DNA of 64,000 bases from Melampsora larici-populina 98AG31 (GCF_000204055.1 NW_006768772.1:1450287-1514286); one strand, 5' to 3'; shown: positions 22,799 to 34,240, counted from the first letter of the stretch. A program made the numbers and translations. Notes: generated by a model from the sequence alone, not told the origin.

Positions 22799-23336
22799 CA
22801 CTAATGGGCCCATAAGTGGTCCACGTGAGGGTCTTTTGAATACCTAGTGCAGTAAATATAAATGCCAATATACCCAAAAATATTTTACAAGTTCAACTTT
22901 TGGGTTTGAAGCAAAACTGACAAAGTTTTATTTGCAGTATGTGTTTCCGCCAAAATGTCAAATTGGGCTCCACAGAGCCACTAATCAGGCCATAAGTGGT
23001 CTGTATGAGGTTGTTTTTGGTGCATGCGGTGATAAATATAAAAGCCAAAAACTCCATTAATATGAATCAAGTTCAACTTACAGGTTTTCTCCAAAACTAA
23101 AAAAGTTTTACTTGTTGCACTTGTCACCACGTAGTACATCAAAGAGTACTACGTGTCCACTCATCAGGCCATTAGTGGTCTATATAAAGGTGTTTTGAGC
23201 ACTCAGTGGGATGAATATTAAAGACAGAGTCTCCACAAACATCATCCAAGTTCAAATTCTTCTTTTGCTCCAAAAGTAAAAAAGTTATTCTTGTGGCAAG
23301 TGTTGCCACAAAGCTTACTACGTAAACATAGTACCA
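22799..23336. repeat. Three degenerate 180-bp tandem units
   Basis: Units start near 22799, 22979 and 23158 with CACTAATSRGGCCATAAGTGGTC-like text, followed by a conserved CAAGTTCAA block and AAACTRAMAAAGTTTTA. Period is 180 and 179 bp. Clear decay between units suggests an old duplication. Confidence 0.7.
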
Positions 23337-25589
23337 GGATGATTTAATAGAGCCTGTGTATCTGTTCTTTAGTCCTTATCTGCGGACCTCACAAGATAAC
23401 TTCATGTGCTGATCTTGGCCATAAATACTCTACGTAGATTATATGACTTGTTTTCTTACAAGGGCTTACCGCAAACACCTTGAACTGAGCTGATATGCAC
23501 AAGTAGGCATAACAGGGCCGGGTACAAGGCCTTTGGCATTGAACTGTTATCTTGACATGATTGACATGACACTTTCTCACATACATATCAATGCACAAGG
23601 ACTAACAATGAATGATGTATTGGACTTGGTGCTGATACGTCAATCGGATTTTCTAGAACTGATTTGAAATAGCAACTGTCTCAATTGGGATGGTGATTGA
23701 TTAGCTAATGACGGAAGGGGCACATTTAATGACGGTTTAGGCATATGACGGTTTGATAGGCATAAACCGTTGTGGAAATCAGAATTGGGGTAACCCCATT
23801 ATTTTATTAACTTTCATTTTAAAATACGAGAAACTACATTTTTTAGAACATTACATCAATAATGTGTTTTTAAATTAGTTCTTTATTTAGTTCATTTCTT
23901 TTTTTTTCATTTTCTTTCTCTCTTTACTTAATTTCAATTTTCATTTTTCATTTTTTATTTTTTATCTTATTTAGTTTGATCATATATGTCAAGTTTTATT
24001 ATGTGAAGTGTTATATTTTTATTTCTCTATTTTTCTTTTTATGGGTTATGTAGTTTGATGGATGAGGTGTAGTGTAAAATGAAGTCAAATTTCGAATTTA
24101 TGGGTTTAGAGGTTATGTGTAGTTGAATGTTGTATGGGTTACATAGGGTGTACAGGCTTAAACTTGAAATTTCGAATTTTATGGGTTTAAAAAGTCATGG
24201 TTACAGATGTGTATGGTTTTAACAAGTTATGTGTAGAGGAATCATGGTTTTGAGGTATGGGTTTAAATAAGGCTGAATTTCGAAAATCCAGCAACTCAGA
24301 CAGATGGTGGTAAACTGGGGTGGTGGTAAACTGGGGTGGTAAACTGAAAAAGCAAGTAGGGATCGGTGTGAAATTATAAATTCATCAGATTATCAAACAC
24401 CAATATTGGCAAATACAAAATCACAAATGAAAAGGATGATTTTGAAACTCGAAAATGGCTTTCAAAATTCCATAAAAGGCTCCATTTTCAATCATGAGAC
24501 TTTATTTCAAATGTACTACATCAGTTTTTTAGAGGGTAAATCATGTGGAAGGCATCATATGGGCGCATCTGAGCATGAAAAATCAATTATAAACCATATA
24601 CAGCATTATCAGTGGTAATATCAGGTGGTAAACTGGGTAAATTCAATTTCGAGTATTTTCACATAAAATCGAATTTCATTTTAAGGGTACAACCAATAGA
24701 GTTAGAGTTTAGCTTGGCTGAGAAAAGTTGTAGAGCGGAAGCAGACCTTTTTTTCTGTCTATTCAGATTTTTGATACAGTCCCTATTTCTTATCTTTTTT
24801 CAGGTTTTAAGGGTAAATTGGCGGATTTTTCAGTTTTTGTGGTAAACAGCTCAGTTTTGATGATAAATGTGTGCTTGAAAATTTGTGAATGATACATGTG
24901 GGTGAGTTGAAGATGTTTATCAATTTTAATTTGGGGGTTGTTCAATGAATTGTGTGTGAAAAAGTTGTTTGAAGGTGGATTTCGAGTTTGAGGGTTGTTT
25001 TTGTCTTACTTTCTTTTTTTGTGTGTGTTTCAATTTTGATATAGTCAAGGGTCTCTTTTCTTTCCCTTTGGGAGCCTTTTAGTTAGCAAAAATAATTACT
25101 AGATTTTTAGAATAAGCTTTTATCTTTTATTATTATCATTCAGGTAAACAACTAATGAGAGTTGGAATTTTATAATAATAAGACCCTTATTCATCTTTTA
25201 ATTAATTTCTTGTTGAGTTGTAAGCTCATTTGCTCATTTGGAAGGTGCCTGAGTGCGCCTAGATTGTGCTATTTTTGAAGTTATTGTCCTATTTCAGCCT
25301 GGTTCTTATTAATCCAAAGACTTGAAGGTCTTAAATTTAATTCATTGATAATCAAAGTCCCTGTTTAAGAAGGGCATTTCTTTCTTTGATTGAAGTCTTT
25401 CAATTCACCATCTCAAGACTTATTTCTCTTTTGATTGTGTGTGTTTGTTGATTTGTGTCTTCATTCCTCCCCTTCTTGGCTCTGCTTTCAGCTGTGTACT
25501 GAAAGAGTTCTACACCGTCCTTTCAATAAACCAGCAATCTCAAAAGTTCATATTTTCTGAATAAAACTCATTGCTTTTTAACTTGGGCA

Positions 25590-28500
25590 ATGCCAGCCAA
25601 AAATCCTGGACTCGCCCAGGCTCATCCAAGAGAAAAGGCCAGACACCTCAAACTCCAGCAACACGCCAAAAACTCAAGAACGACAAAGTCGCTGAAGCTT
25701 GGTGTAAGAAGAAATGTGATGGTTATCTTGAGGTCATCAAACAGGACAAACCACATACGGGTGCCGATGAAAATAATCCGTATGAAGATGAGGACCTTAA
25801 TCCGCCTGTTGAAGATGGTGATCAATTCGATCATCAAATTAACAATCCAAATGAACAACCTCACCAACAAGAGCCGGAACTTTGTCCTCCTCAAACCATA
25901 CTCGAGTTTGTGAGACACGATGCCTACAAGACAAGAAGAGTACGCGAAGAAAGAGCATGGTCAAAATTCTTACGACCCATGTTGATCGCCTACTTACGAT
26001 GTTCACACATTACTTCTGAATGGGGAAACCCCATAACCTGGGAACACAATCACTTTAGAGAAGAGAAGTGTCATTGTGTGCCCAGTGAAAAGAAGAAACG
26101 TTTTCTAGATATAGTCGATCGAGAGTGTGAGTAATCGTGCGTCCGATTAAGTTATTTTCAATTTTTCTAAGCCATCTCGTCAACAGCTCGACAAAAGAAG
26201 GAGTTCGTATTTTGCAAATGTACCCCAGATCAAGTCCGTTTGATCTCGCAAGGCTACTTAGGAGGGTCTCCAACGCGGCCTGAGACGGCTTTTTCATTTC
26301 GGCTGATAAGATCATATCATCTGACATGGAAAAATCGACCGATCGGTGTACAGCCTTTCGCGCTGGCACACGATGAATATCTCGATGCGTTCTGCCCTTT
26401 GATATTGATCAACGGAACTAATCAGGTACGTTTATTAGAATTCCTACTATACTTTGTAATAAAACCTACTCAACATTGTTTTTGATTGACCAATCTAGCC
26501 TCGAAGTTGGAGAAGGTCGATGACGTGTGCCATTCATGCATATCGTCAGATTTTGAAGGCACACAATGAGTTGCAACATCTATCACTAGAGCTAAGCAAG
26601 CTACAGAAGATGGCCACTATCTGCCCACAACGCTTTGGGCCAGGGGAGACTTCGAAGCGAGCCAGCGAGCCCGATTATATCGTCTGTCTAGACGGCAATT
26701 TTCAACATAAACGACACGCAGCGGCTAGTCGCGAATATGAAGAAATTCAAGTCCAATACCCTTCCCTTTTTCTTACCGAAGAAGAAGTTAAAGCGTGGGA
26801 GCCCGGAGCAAGGCCTGGAGCAAGGTCACATGTTGAGATCCCGCTGGTTAGTATCTTTGTTTTATCTTTATTTTGTTATTTTATTCAGTTGAGCAGCTTT
26901 CTGATGATGCCTGCTCAAACCCGTAGGATCCCTGTACTGTGCAGCATACTGCCGCTGCAGACCGTAGGTGTGCCACCACCTTCCGAGGATTTGATGATAA
27001 TGGTCTCATGGGTATGGCTTGTCGGCACGATCAATTTTTAGCCTTTGTCAATATAGTGCAAAGTGGGGAAAAGTAATGTTTCTGTTGTTTCTGTTCTCGC
27101 ATTTGTTTTTTGCTGAATCTTTGCTGACCAATACTTGATATTATATTCCTACAGATCACACTTCGCTCATTCCATGATCGCAACATTACTAGATCACATT
27201 TCAGAGCCTGACAAACCTCCTAAAACTTGCGGAGTCCTGTACAATATTGGTTGTACGCTTGAGAAAGGATTACGAAATGTAAGAGGTCTTTTCTTCTGAT
27301 AGATCAATGGTAATAGAGTATATAACATCCAACAGAACGATCTATTTGTCCAAGAACGTGAAAGAGGGCAGCTCAAGTTTGGTACAAGCGTCTTCCACGC
27401 ATATGTACATCGCTGGAGTTGTCAATTAGACTACAATCCCCGCCTCAATGAGGGATGGGGTTTGTCTGATGGCGAGGGTTTGGAACGGAATTGGTCTTTT
27501 TTAGACGCTCTAGTTGCCCTTCTACGTTATGTGACCAAGCAGCATCGGCTTGATGCTTTACATTTCCGAGCACTTCATCGAATTTATTTGGGTCAATCGA
27601 ACATAGGCAAGTGTCTCTAGTCTAGTATGAAGATGTCTTCTGTTCTTTAGGCGAAGTACTGACTGGTTTTTATTGGGCTAGGTCGATCAATGAAAGATCG
27701 TGTCAAGAGAGGTGTTTCAACAATGCAAGAAGCACTGGCGCTTCTTGCAGAGCTTGAGAGGGCTACTGGCCATCGTACTGAATATTTCTCGCAGCAGTGG
27801 GCACGTCAGAAGGCCTGTCAACGAGAAAATATGGGTAATACAAACATAGAACACCTCGAGGCTCGTTTAAAGCGCCTGATTGACCTTGAGGAGAGCTTCC
27901 GAGAAGGTCGGTAAGTGATGTATTATCATTTTTAGTTTCATCAATTTCTATGCATCTCCTACCTGACTGTACATACATCTACAAATGTTCAAAGGGAACG
28001 ATTAGAACAACTACGTCGGCGGCGAAGAACATTGTCAGATGAAGATTTTGCTGAGCTGCGATCATTACCGGGTGTACTGGCAGATCTGGCGGAAGCCATC
28101 CAAGATATCACAACTGAATTAGGAGGACCCGAGTTTCGAGCTACACTACCTTAACCAGTATTGTTCTCATTCTCATCATCTTGAGACTAATGAGCAGCTG
28201 AAATATCCACATCCCACAGAACCTTTTGCTCGTGCTTGCTTTAAAATGTGATTGGCCAAAGAAAACCTGTATGAAGCGAAGGTCGGTGTAATCGAACATC
28301 AGAAGCGATGGAGTAACGCGGATCAGGGTAAGCTTTGTTATATTCAACAAACTGACCTGTTTAGTCTGATGTTAGATCTATTGACACAGGAGCTTCTGCT
28401 CAACAGCGATTCAAGTCTGTCATGAACACACGAGTGGCTGCTCTCAAAAGTAAATGGGCAACATATAAAGAAAAAGTGAAAAATCTTGAAGATGAGTTTC

Positions 28501-29257
28501 CAGGTGCTCCTCCTTCGCCTATACCAACTTTAGAGGAGGTACACGCAATGCCCATCAGCGATGTTTTCTGGAATAGTGGTCATTGGACTCACCCTGGAGA
28601 GGCGTGGGCAGTAGACAATGCAACACAGAGAGGAATAGAAGCTTATCGTACTGTACGTAGCTGTGAAGAAGAGTTGAGAAGGGTTGCCCGAGAGGTGCGG
28701 AATGTGGTGCTCCACTCTCTTGAAATGGAGGCCAAGATGGATGAACTGGAAGCTTTGAGCATCATACGTATGTACATTTTCCACGGTCTAAGTGATGTGT
28801 CCCACCATCTTGTTCATTGTTTCATTCCATATCAGCTTATGAAGCTGGTTTCCCAAATGGAACTCGGCCAATTGAGCTAGTTCATGTGGGTGGTATGCTC
28901 TCAAAAGAAGCTTGGGACGAGAGCCAGGAGGTGCTTAAATCGGTGCACAACTCGCTATCTTGTACATATTGCCGTCAATGGATGGTTTGGGATGACGAGA
29001 TTCCGTTGTTACTTGAACAGACTCAGGCCTATTGCGATAATCCAGCAGAGACAAATGCTGCTCTCGTGCTACGCTGGAAAGGTTTGATGGCTCGGAACCG
29101 CGAGAAATGGGTGCTTATGATCAACGGAAATCCAATGTTTGCTGAAGGTCTTGATGAGGAAGACTTCGAAGAGCACCGCCTGAATAGGGACGATGCTGGT
29201 GATGAGAACTTAATGGACCCGAACTTTATGCCGCTGGATAGGGTTTTATTTCAGTAG
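25590..29257 (+). pseudogene. KDZ transposase with CxC1-type cysteine cluster (~1,000 aa, 10 exons), damaged
   Basis: Exons: 25590-26126, 26187-26425, 26499-26846, 26927-27072, 27155-27278, 27336-27606, 27682-27910, 27995-28327, 28390-28767 and 28836-29257. Family landmarks are FVFCKCTPDQVRLISQGYLG (Cys cluster end), GGSPTRPETAFSFRLIRSYH, VCLDGNFQHKRHAAAS, GLMGMACRHDQFLAFVNI, YNIGCTLEKGL, FHAYVHRWSCQLDYNPRLNE, GWGLSDGEGLERNWS and SGHWTHPGEAWAVD. It cuts and pastes the element. Lesions: the ATG at 25590 is out of frame with the rest of exon 1, an extra base near 28152 puts TAA in frame, and TGA at 28249 stands where Arg is expected. Intron 6 uses a GC-AG pair. The C-terminal exons stay open, so the decay is recent. 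Confidence 0.88.
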
Positions 29258-29369
29258 TCTAGTTTGCTTTGTGTTGTAAAATGAATCAATTTATGAGGAA
29301 ACAAAAGAATGCTGAGAAGATGCATTGAGATCTTGTTTTGAGAATCCCAGATGAGGTGGTGTGCTAGCA

Positions 29370-29755
29370 CCCAGACGCATCTATATCAGATGTATCTGGT
29401 TGAGTCCGTAGACAAAGGGAACTACATATCTCGTCTCCGTATCCAGATTCATCTGGTTCAATACGTGAGGCGCTGTGTATAGAGTCAGATGAGTCTGATG
29501 TTGCACTTATTGTAATGCACAGATGCAGATGCATCTGCTTGCAAACGTGCTGTGCAAACGGTGTGCAGCAACCAGATGTATCTGGTTGACTGTACCTTTG
29601 GTGTGTGGCAGAGATAGTCAGATGTGTCTGGGTTTTCAGGTACATATTCAGATTCATCTGATATTGTACTTGATATGTGGTGTACAGATGCAGATGCATC
29701 TGCCTATGAACATATGTATATGCTGCACTGAAACAGCAGAGTCAGATGCATCTGC
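29370..29755. repeat. Array of CAGATNNATCTG palindromes, right end of the KDZ element
   Basis: Sites at about 29387, 29446, 29490, 29527, 29573, 29618, 29649, 29690 and 29743, most with the form CAGATNNATCTG. Inside the KDZ transposon, partly within its right terminal repeat. Confidence 0.75.
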
Positions 29756-30025
29756 TTTTCTTGTGCGCGTGAAGGCTGAAATATTCCAAATATTTCAACT
29801 AAACGTAAAACATCATTGTTGCAGACTTTGGTGGCCCAAATTGAGGTGATAGATGATTTGAATGATGAAGAACAAGTTTCCAAAAGGAAGACTTGTGGAT
29901 GTACCTTTAAGCTTCCCATCTGGCTCACCTGCAGGCATCTGCCAGGTATTTCCGGCACTTAGCCGAGCGTACATTACATGTTTATGGTCTGCTAAGTACC
30001 GAAGCATCTGTACTCCTCAGGGTGT
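29561..30025 (-). repeat. KDZ right terminal inverted repeat (465 bp)
   Basis: Reverse complement of 16078-16540. It ends ...CTCCTCAGGGTG(T) next to the 8-bp duplication TTTGATGT. Confidence 0.9.
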
Positions 30026-31453
30026 TTTGATGTAAAGGGGCAATTTAGTGAACTTAGTACTGGTAAAGTAATTTAATAATGATTAAAAACACTCTAACAA
30101 AAGTATAAGATGAGTAAAAAGGGGAACAAAGGCCCGTAAAATCCTTAACAATAGTATATAACCTTCCAACAACCTTCAACAATGGTCAACAACCTCCAAA
30201 AACTCTCAAAAACCGTCAAAATCAACAAAATATCCTCCAATGTAATCATATGATGTCATAAATATTATTGTTTGTAATGATTCAAGGCGTGAATTTGATC
30301 AATTGATGTAAATAAATGATAAACAGATCTTCTTATGATGAATACAGGTGATTTTTTCCTAATATTCATAGCTGAAATCCATTTTTGGAATTACGAATTT
30401 TTTGTAAAGTTGTTCAATTTTGGATTACTATAGCTCATTTGATAGCCCTCGTGATTCTGATCATTTATCACCCCTATATCACCTATTTCTGATGTGTGAT
30501 GAATAAGGCATTGAGTTGTAAAGATTGCAAAAATAAAGTTTTGTCATGTAAATGTCACATGTAACCTCCAAATTCGAAATTCACTCCAGTTTCTTTGTTG
30601 CCTTATAACTTTTTCACTACTCCTCTGCTACTAATGATTTAAAGATTGTACATTATGAAACCAATGATTCTACGTCGAATGAACTATCACACACCCAATT
30701 CTGACAAGTTTTACCATATGTAATTAACTGAAAACTCCCATTTTTGATGAATTTTGACTATTTTCACGTCTAATAATGATTTTCCTTCTATCAAAAGATC
30801 ATTCCACAGCACTCCGATCAATCACACAGCATTAAAATCCTTCTGAAAAACTCTTGGCGCAATCAATCCATCAATGACATCACTACACAGGAATTAATAC
30901 CATAGTACCTTTCTTTGAAATTTCCCTTTTCTTGAATAACTTCACACCTCCCTTATCAATCCTCATGATTAAAGTTGCTGATGACTAATGTGATCCTTCT
31001 CTTTCACAATAAAACCTTCCTGAACCAATATCTCTTCTAATAATAAGCTAAAAACCATTTTCCAAACTTTCATACCCATATTTTCGAATTTTTCTTCAAC
31101 TTTCTTAATATTCTTCTTATTCTTTCATTCTTTTCATAACATTTTCCATTCCTAAAGATCCAAACTAAATGTTCTTCTTCCTCAAATCCCCTCTTACTAA
31201 TTCTCCTAATTTGATTTTCACTCTTTTACTATTTTTATTGATCTTTTCGAATTTTTCTTCACTCTTAAATGTTCTTATCAATTGCTTATGTAAATATATG
31301 ATTTGAAAGATAATGAAATGAAGATTATAAATCAACTTTGATAGCCTTGATTACTAATAACTTCAATAATAATAGTGCCTTTGACCAAAAACTCGAATTT
31401 TCACATAATTTTTAAATTTTTTGCTTAAGTAGAGATCTTGCTCACCACAACGC

Positions 31454-32409
31454 TTGGTGGGACATTATGAAGAGGAGATTTAACTTCACGGAAGTCTTCC
31501 GCTGGGTGGACAACAACCTGTTCATAAGGAGAGCGGGTGAAAAGAATCCAGTGTCGATGAAGGAAGTCGTAGCTGCAAGCGCCGAGTTAGGGGAGAAGAC
31601 AAACGAAGGAAAGTACACCAAGTTCTGCACAGAACAGAAGTATATAGGATCTATATGGAATGGAACGGATAAATCAGTAAGGCTACCAGAAAGTAAGAGA
31701 ATGGAGAGACTGAGGCAGATACAAGAAGCAATAGAAAATGACGGTACTCACACCCACAAGTCAATCCAAAAACTAACAGGGAGGCTCGACCACATAACAT
31801 ACATGCTAGCTCAGATGAAGTGCTATAATGTTGGACTATACAGCATGTTAGCGGGGTGGAAAAACGAGTTAGCAGTGAGAGGAATGCTGAGAGAGGTGAA
31901 GGAGGACCTCAAGGAATGGGAAGAAGTGCTTACCAAGTTCGAAAACCACAAGTTGATACCAAAGAAGGGCATCAAGAATATAGGATGGATAGGCAACACG
32001 TCGACAAGTTTTGGAATAGGAGTAATGGTGGGGAAGCACTGGACGCAGCTGAAATTGAGAAGCGGATGGAACAAGGGGGATCACATGGCTAGAAACGGTC
32101 GCGGTGCGAATCGGAGTAGAAATGATACAAAACCTGTTAGAGACAAAAGGAAGGAGGTTTTTAGTCCTAACGGATAATACCAGTACGGAAGCGGTCATCA
32201 GAAACAGTAAATCAAGAGACCGAGCCGTAAATGATGAGTGGAAGTTAATGCAAAAAGATTTCACGTACCTAGGCGGCGAAATGAAAGAAAAATACGTGAG
32301 GACGGGCGACAATAACGCAGACCAACTATCCAGAGGCAAACAAGGAACCAAAAAACTGCCGCATTTCCTCAAGCCATCTATCCCACCACACCTTTGCGAT
32401 TACATCTGA
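31454..32409 (+). pseudogene. DIRS reverse transcriptase C-terminal part and RNase H
   Basis: Continues the RT in frame from 15730: WWDIMKRRFNFTEVFRWVDNN is the motif C region. The usual second catalytic Asp of the VDD box is Asn here. Then KYIGSIWNG, KLTGRLDHITYMLAQMKCYN and the RNase H start GWIGNTSTSFGIGVMVGKHW. At the GGGGG run near 32076-32080 the frame shifts, and RNase H goes on with RIGVEMIQNLLETKGRRF and VLTDNTSTEAVIRNSKSRD, ending DNNADQLSRGKQG. RNase H would remove the RNA template. Both the Asn change and the frameshift make it inactive. Confidence 0.85.
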
Positions 32410-32410
32410 T

Positions 32411-33119
32411 ATGAGACGAAGGAAGAATATGAAAAAAGACAAAGTAAGCTTCGAGAAGGCCGTAGGGAAAGATGTCACTTGGAAGAGTCTGGTGACGGAA
32501 CATTTGGTGAAAGAAGCTTGGGCGGACAACACAAAGAAGAGTTACAAAAGTGCATTTCAAAAATTCAAGTCTTACATAGAGAGCACCGGGAGAAAATTCA
32601 ATTACAAGAACCTGATGACAGAAGAGGATGTATATGGTTTTGTGGTATGGGCAGGGCCGTCGGAAGTAGAGAAGAAGTCGGGACCGTTGAGAGAGATCAA
32701 AGCAAAGGTGGTGGAAAAGTATTTCAGGTCTGAAGGCGTGGCACGTAGCAAAGCACCTTACCCAGCCGCTGCTAGACAAGCAACTGATAGACTGGCTTTT
32801 GAAATCGTCAGAAAGGAGCGAGGAGAAAAGAGTGATAACAGGGAGTAAAGAGAAAAAACCAATAAAGGTTCAACAACTGTTCAAGATGATGGCGGGCCTG
32901 AACGGGAAGTCAAAAACACACGACCTAGCAATGACGATAGCAGTATGCACATTCTGGGGAATGGCGCGGCTTGGCAAACTCATAAGGGGAACAATCAAAG
33001 AAGGAGACATAAAGCTAGAGGACGTGAGTTTTGGAGAATCACCAAGAGGTAGAACATCAAAATTGAGGCTATGGAAGGCCAAGACGGCCAGACCAGGTGA
33101 AGTACAGATCATAAAGTAA
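32411..33119 (+). pseudogene. DIRS tyrosine recombinase, truncated
   Basis: The N-terminal core-binding region (HLVKEAWADNTKKSYKSAFQ) is followed by a frameshift near 32820. The catalytic domain begins with AVCTFWGMARLGKLIRG, carrying the first catalytic Arg. The frame ends before the H-x-x-R box and the catalytic Tyr, and LTR-like sequence starts at 33163. Non-functional. Confidence 0.8.
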
Positions 33120-33162
33120 GAGTACAACGACTAAACGAGAAAAGAATGACGCTAACAGCGGT

Positions 33163-33735
33163 TGTAGTATTTAAAGCTCAACAAGAGCTTTACAACACCT
33201 AAGAAGGGATAATCTACTACATGTAATATAGTAGAAGTTGCCTAAAGACTGCCTTCTTCAAAGAAACCAGCACAAGGTAACTTGCTGACCACTTTTTGAT
33301 AACAGAGAAAAAGATAAAGGCACCAGAGAAATAAAGCAATACTTGTTGTGAAGTATTATTCCCAGATTTTAAGTGCAAAAGTCCACACACTATGTTATTA
33401 CTAGCAATACTTGTGTTAAGTATTATTCCCAAATTGACTTATAGTCTTTAACACACGTAAATAAATTTCTCCTTGCTTTGAAGGGGCAGATTTAAGTGAT
33501 CTTAGTACAAATATAGTAAATAAATGATGATTTATAACACTGCAACAAAGGTATAAGATGCAGAAAAGGGAACAACAATCCCAAAATCATCAAGGAGTAC
33601 TTATATCCACATGTAACATACTCTAAAATAGTCAACAGCCTCAAAAACCAGCCAAATCCGCCTAAAGAACCCTAAAAACCATATGATGACGCAATGTAAT
33701 GATCTTGTTACTAATGTATGATGTAATTTTCACAG
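33163..33735 (+). repeat. LTR-like repeat, copy 3
   Basis: Starts TGTAGTATTTAAAGCTC and shares hairpins, AAGACTGCC and GGCACCAGAGAAA with the copies at 15731 and 48143. The part from 33476 matches 30034-30270, the other side of the KDZ insertion. The right limit is where similarity fades. It may be the terminal repeat of the DIRS element or another insertion of the same family. Confidence 0.65.
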
Positions 33736-33859
33736 CCAAAAGTGATACTTGGATATAACACAGTTCAATCAAACCATGTTGAGGACCTTCTCAAGTACTT
33801 TTACCCACCTAAAGTCGTATCTTCCTTACTGTCTCCTATCTTGAGTTATATATCATTAA

Positions 33860-34240
33860 TTCCACATAACTGACTCCAGTAAGTCTTCTGTAGGATCACA
33901 AATAAAAGTGTTGATGGTGTCCCAAGTTGTATAATGGTTGTGATAGATCGTATTGGGGCATATGGTGCCATCAGGATGCTGGGGATGGTTGACCTCAATG
34001 TGCAAACCGTCACAAAGCAATAGCTACAGGTGTCATTCTTCCACTGTCATCCACTGAAAAGGAACAGGCTAAGAAGAAGTCAGCAAAGCCTGAAAAACTG
34101 GACTCATAATTATCTGGACCAGCATTTTCAGCCAACCTGTTGAACATGATCTTGGTCATGTGGGTGGTTTGGCATGCCTTACCTTGATATTGATTTGACA
34201 ATCCACTCTTACGTACAGCTTTTAACTGGGTCAATCAAGG
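33860..34240 (-). pseudogene. Fragment of an unrecognised protein gene
   Basis: Minus-strand coding-like text: MFNRLAENAGPDNYESSFSG, then after a one-base shift near 34010 CDGLHIEVNHPQHPDGTICP and IYHNHYTTWDTINTF. The style suggests a conserved rust or transposon-linked protein, but I cannot name it. Confidence 0.35.

Larger units (their letters stand above)
21160..25560. other. AT-rich interior of the KDZ element, no gene seen
   Basis: Long AT-rich DNA with only short frames. It holds a hairpin (22411-22460), a degenerate 180-bp tandem repeat (22799-23336) and G-T-A-A-A-C-T-G-G-G phrases near 24310-24345 and 24622. A CAAT/TATA-like region with AATAAA precedes the transposase start at 25590. 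Confidence 0.4.
16078..30025. mobile_element. KDZ (Kyakuja-Dileera-Zisupton) DNA transposon, 13.9 kb
   Basis: Long terminal inverted repeats start CACC(C)TGAGGAGTACAGATGC at both ends. TTTGATGT is present at 16070-16077 and 30026-30033, an 8-bp duplication as known for Zisupton-type elements. The flanking LTR-like sequence is continuous across the duplication. Inside are a KDZ transposase gene (25590-29257, +), a passenger gene on the other strand (20916-18410), another minus-strand ORF pair (17477-16965) and ~4.4 kb of AT-rich DNA. One extra C in the right end makes the exact boundary uncertain by 1 bp. Confidence 0.85.
15731..31449 (+). mobile_element. TG...CA LTR-like insertion in the DIRS RT, itself split by a KDZ transposon
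   Basis: Begins TGTAGAACTTAAAGCTC, ends GCTCACCACA and is flanked by ACGC at 15727-15730 and 31450-31453. Removing it makes the RT codons GAC GCT TGG TGG contiguous. Without the KDZ insert it is about 1.76 kb and has no ORF, so it is best read as a solo LTR or a non-autonomous LTR element. Its first ~350 bp match copies at 10946, 33163 and 48143. The part after the KDZ insert (30034-~30270) also matches DNA downstream of 33476, which shows both pieces belong together. The rest, to 31449, is plain AT-rich DNA. Confidence 0.75.
12625..33162 (+). mobile_element. DIRS-like retroelement, split by nested insertions
   Basis: The order is gag-like ORF (12625-14923), RT first part (15195-15730), an insertion (15731-31449), then RT second part, RNase H and tyrosine recombinase (31454-33119). 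The RT frame runs on exactly across the insertion: ...GPADA in front joins WWDIMKRRFNF behind. The gene order gag-RT-RH-YR, without integrase or protease, is the DIRS signature. Multiple frameshifts show it is dead. Outer ends are not firmly defined; LTR-like repeats at 10946 and 33163 may be its termini. Confidence 0.8.

Noticed and set aside
22799..23336. CRISPR-like array
   Set aside because: The units are long, degenerate and have no spacer pattern, and the genome is eukaryotic.
28530..28784. Minus-strand ORFs over the KDZ transposase (e.g. 84 codons here)
   Set aside because: Shadows of the plus-strand exons, which show clear family motifs and splice sites.
30034..31449. Possible separate element between the KDZ end and the RT remainder
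   Set aside because: The first ~240 bp match DNA downstream of 33476 in the same order as the LTR-like family, and the RT frame rejoins at 31450, so it is the second part of the inserted LTR-like element.
15195..33119. Two independent truncated DIRS elements
   Set aside because: The RT text joins without gain or loss of a codon across 15730/31454 and ACGC flanks the insert, so a single split element explains it better.
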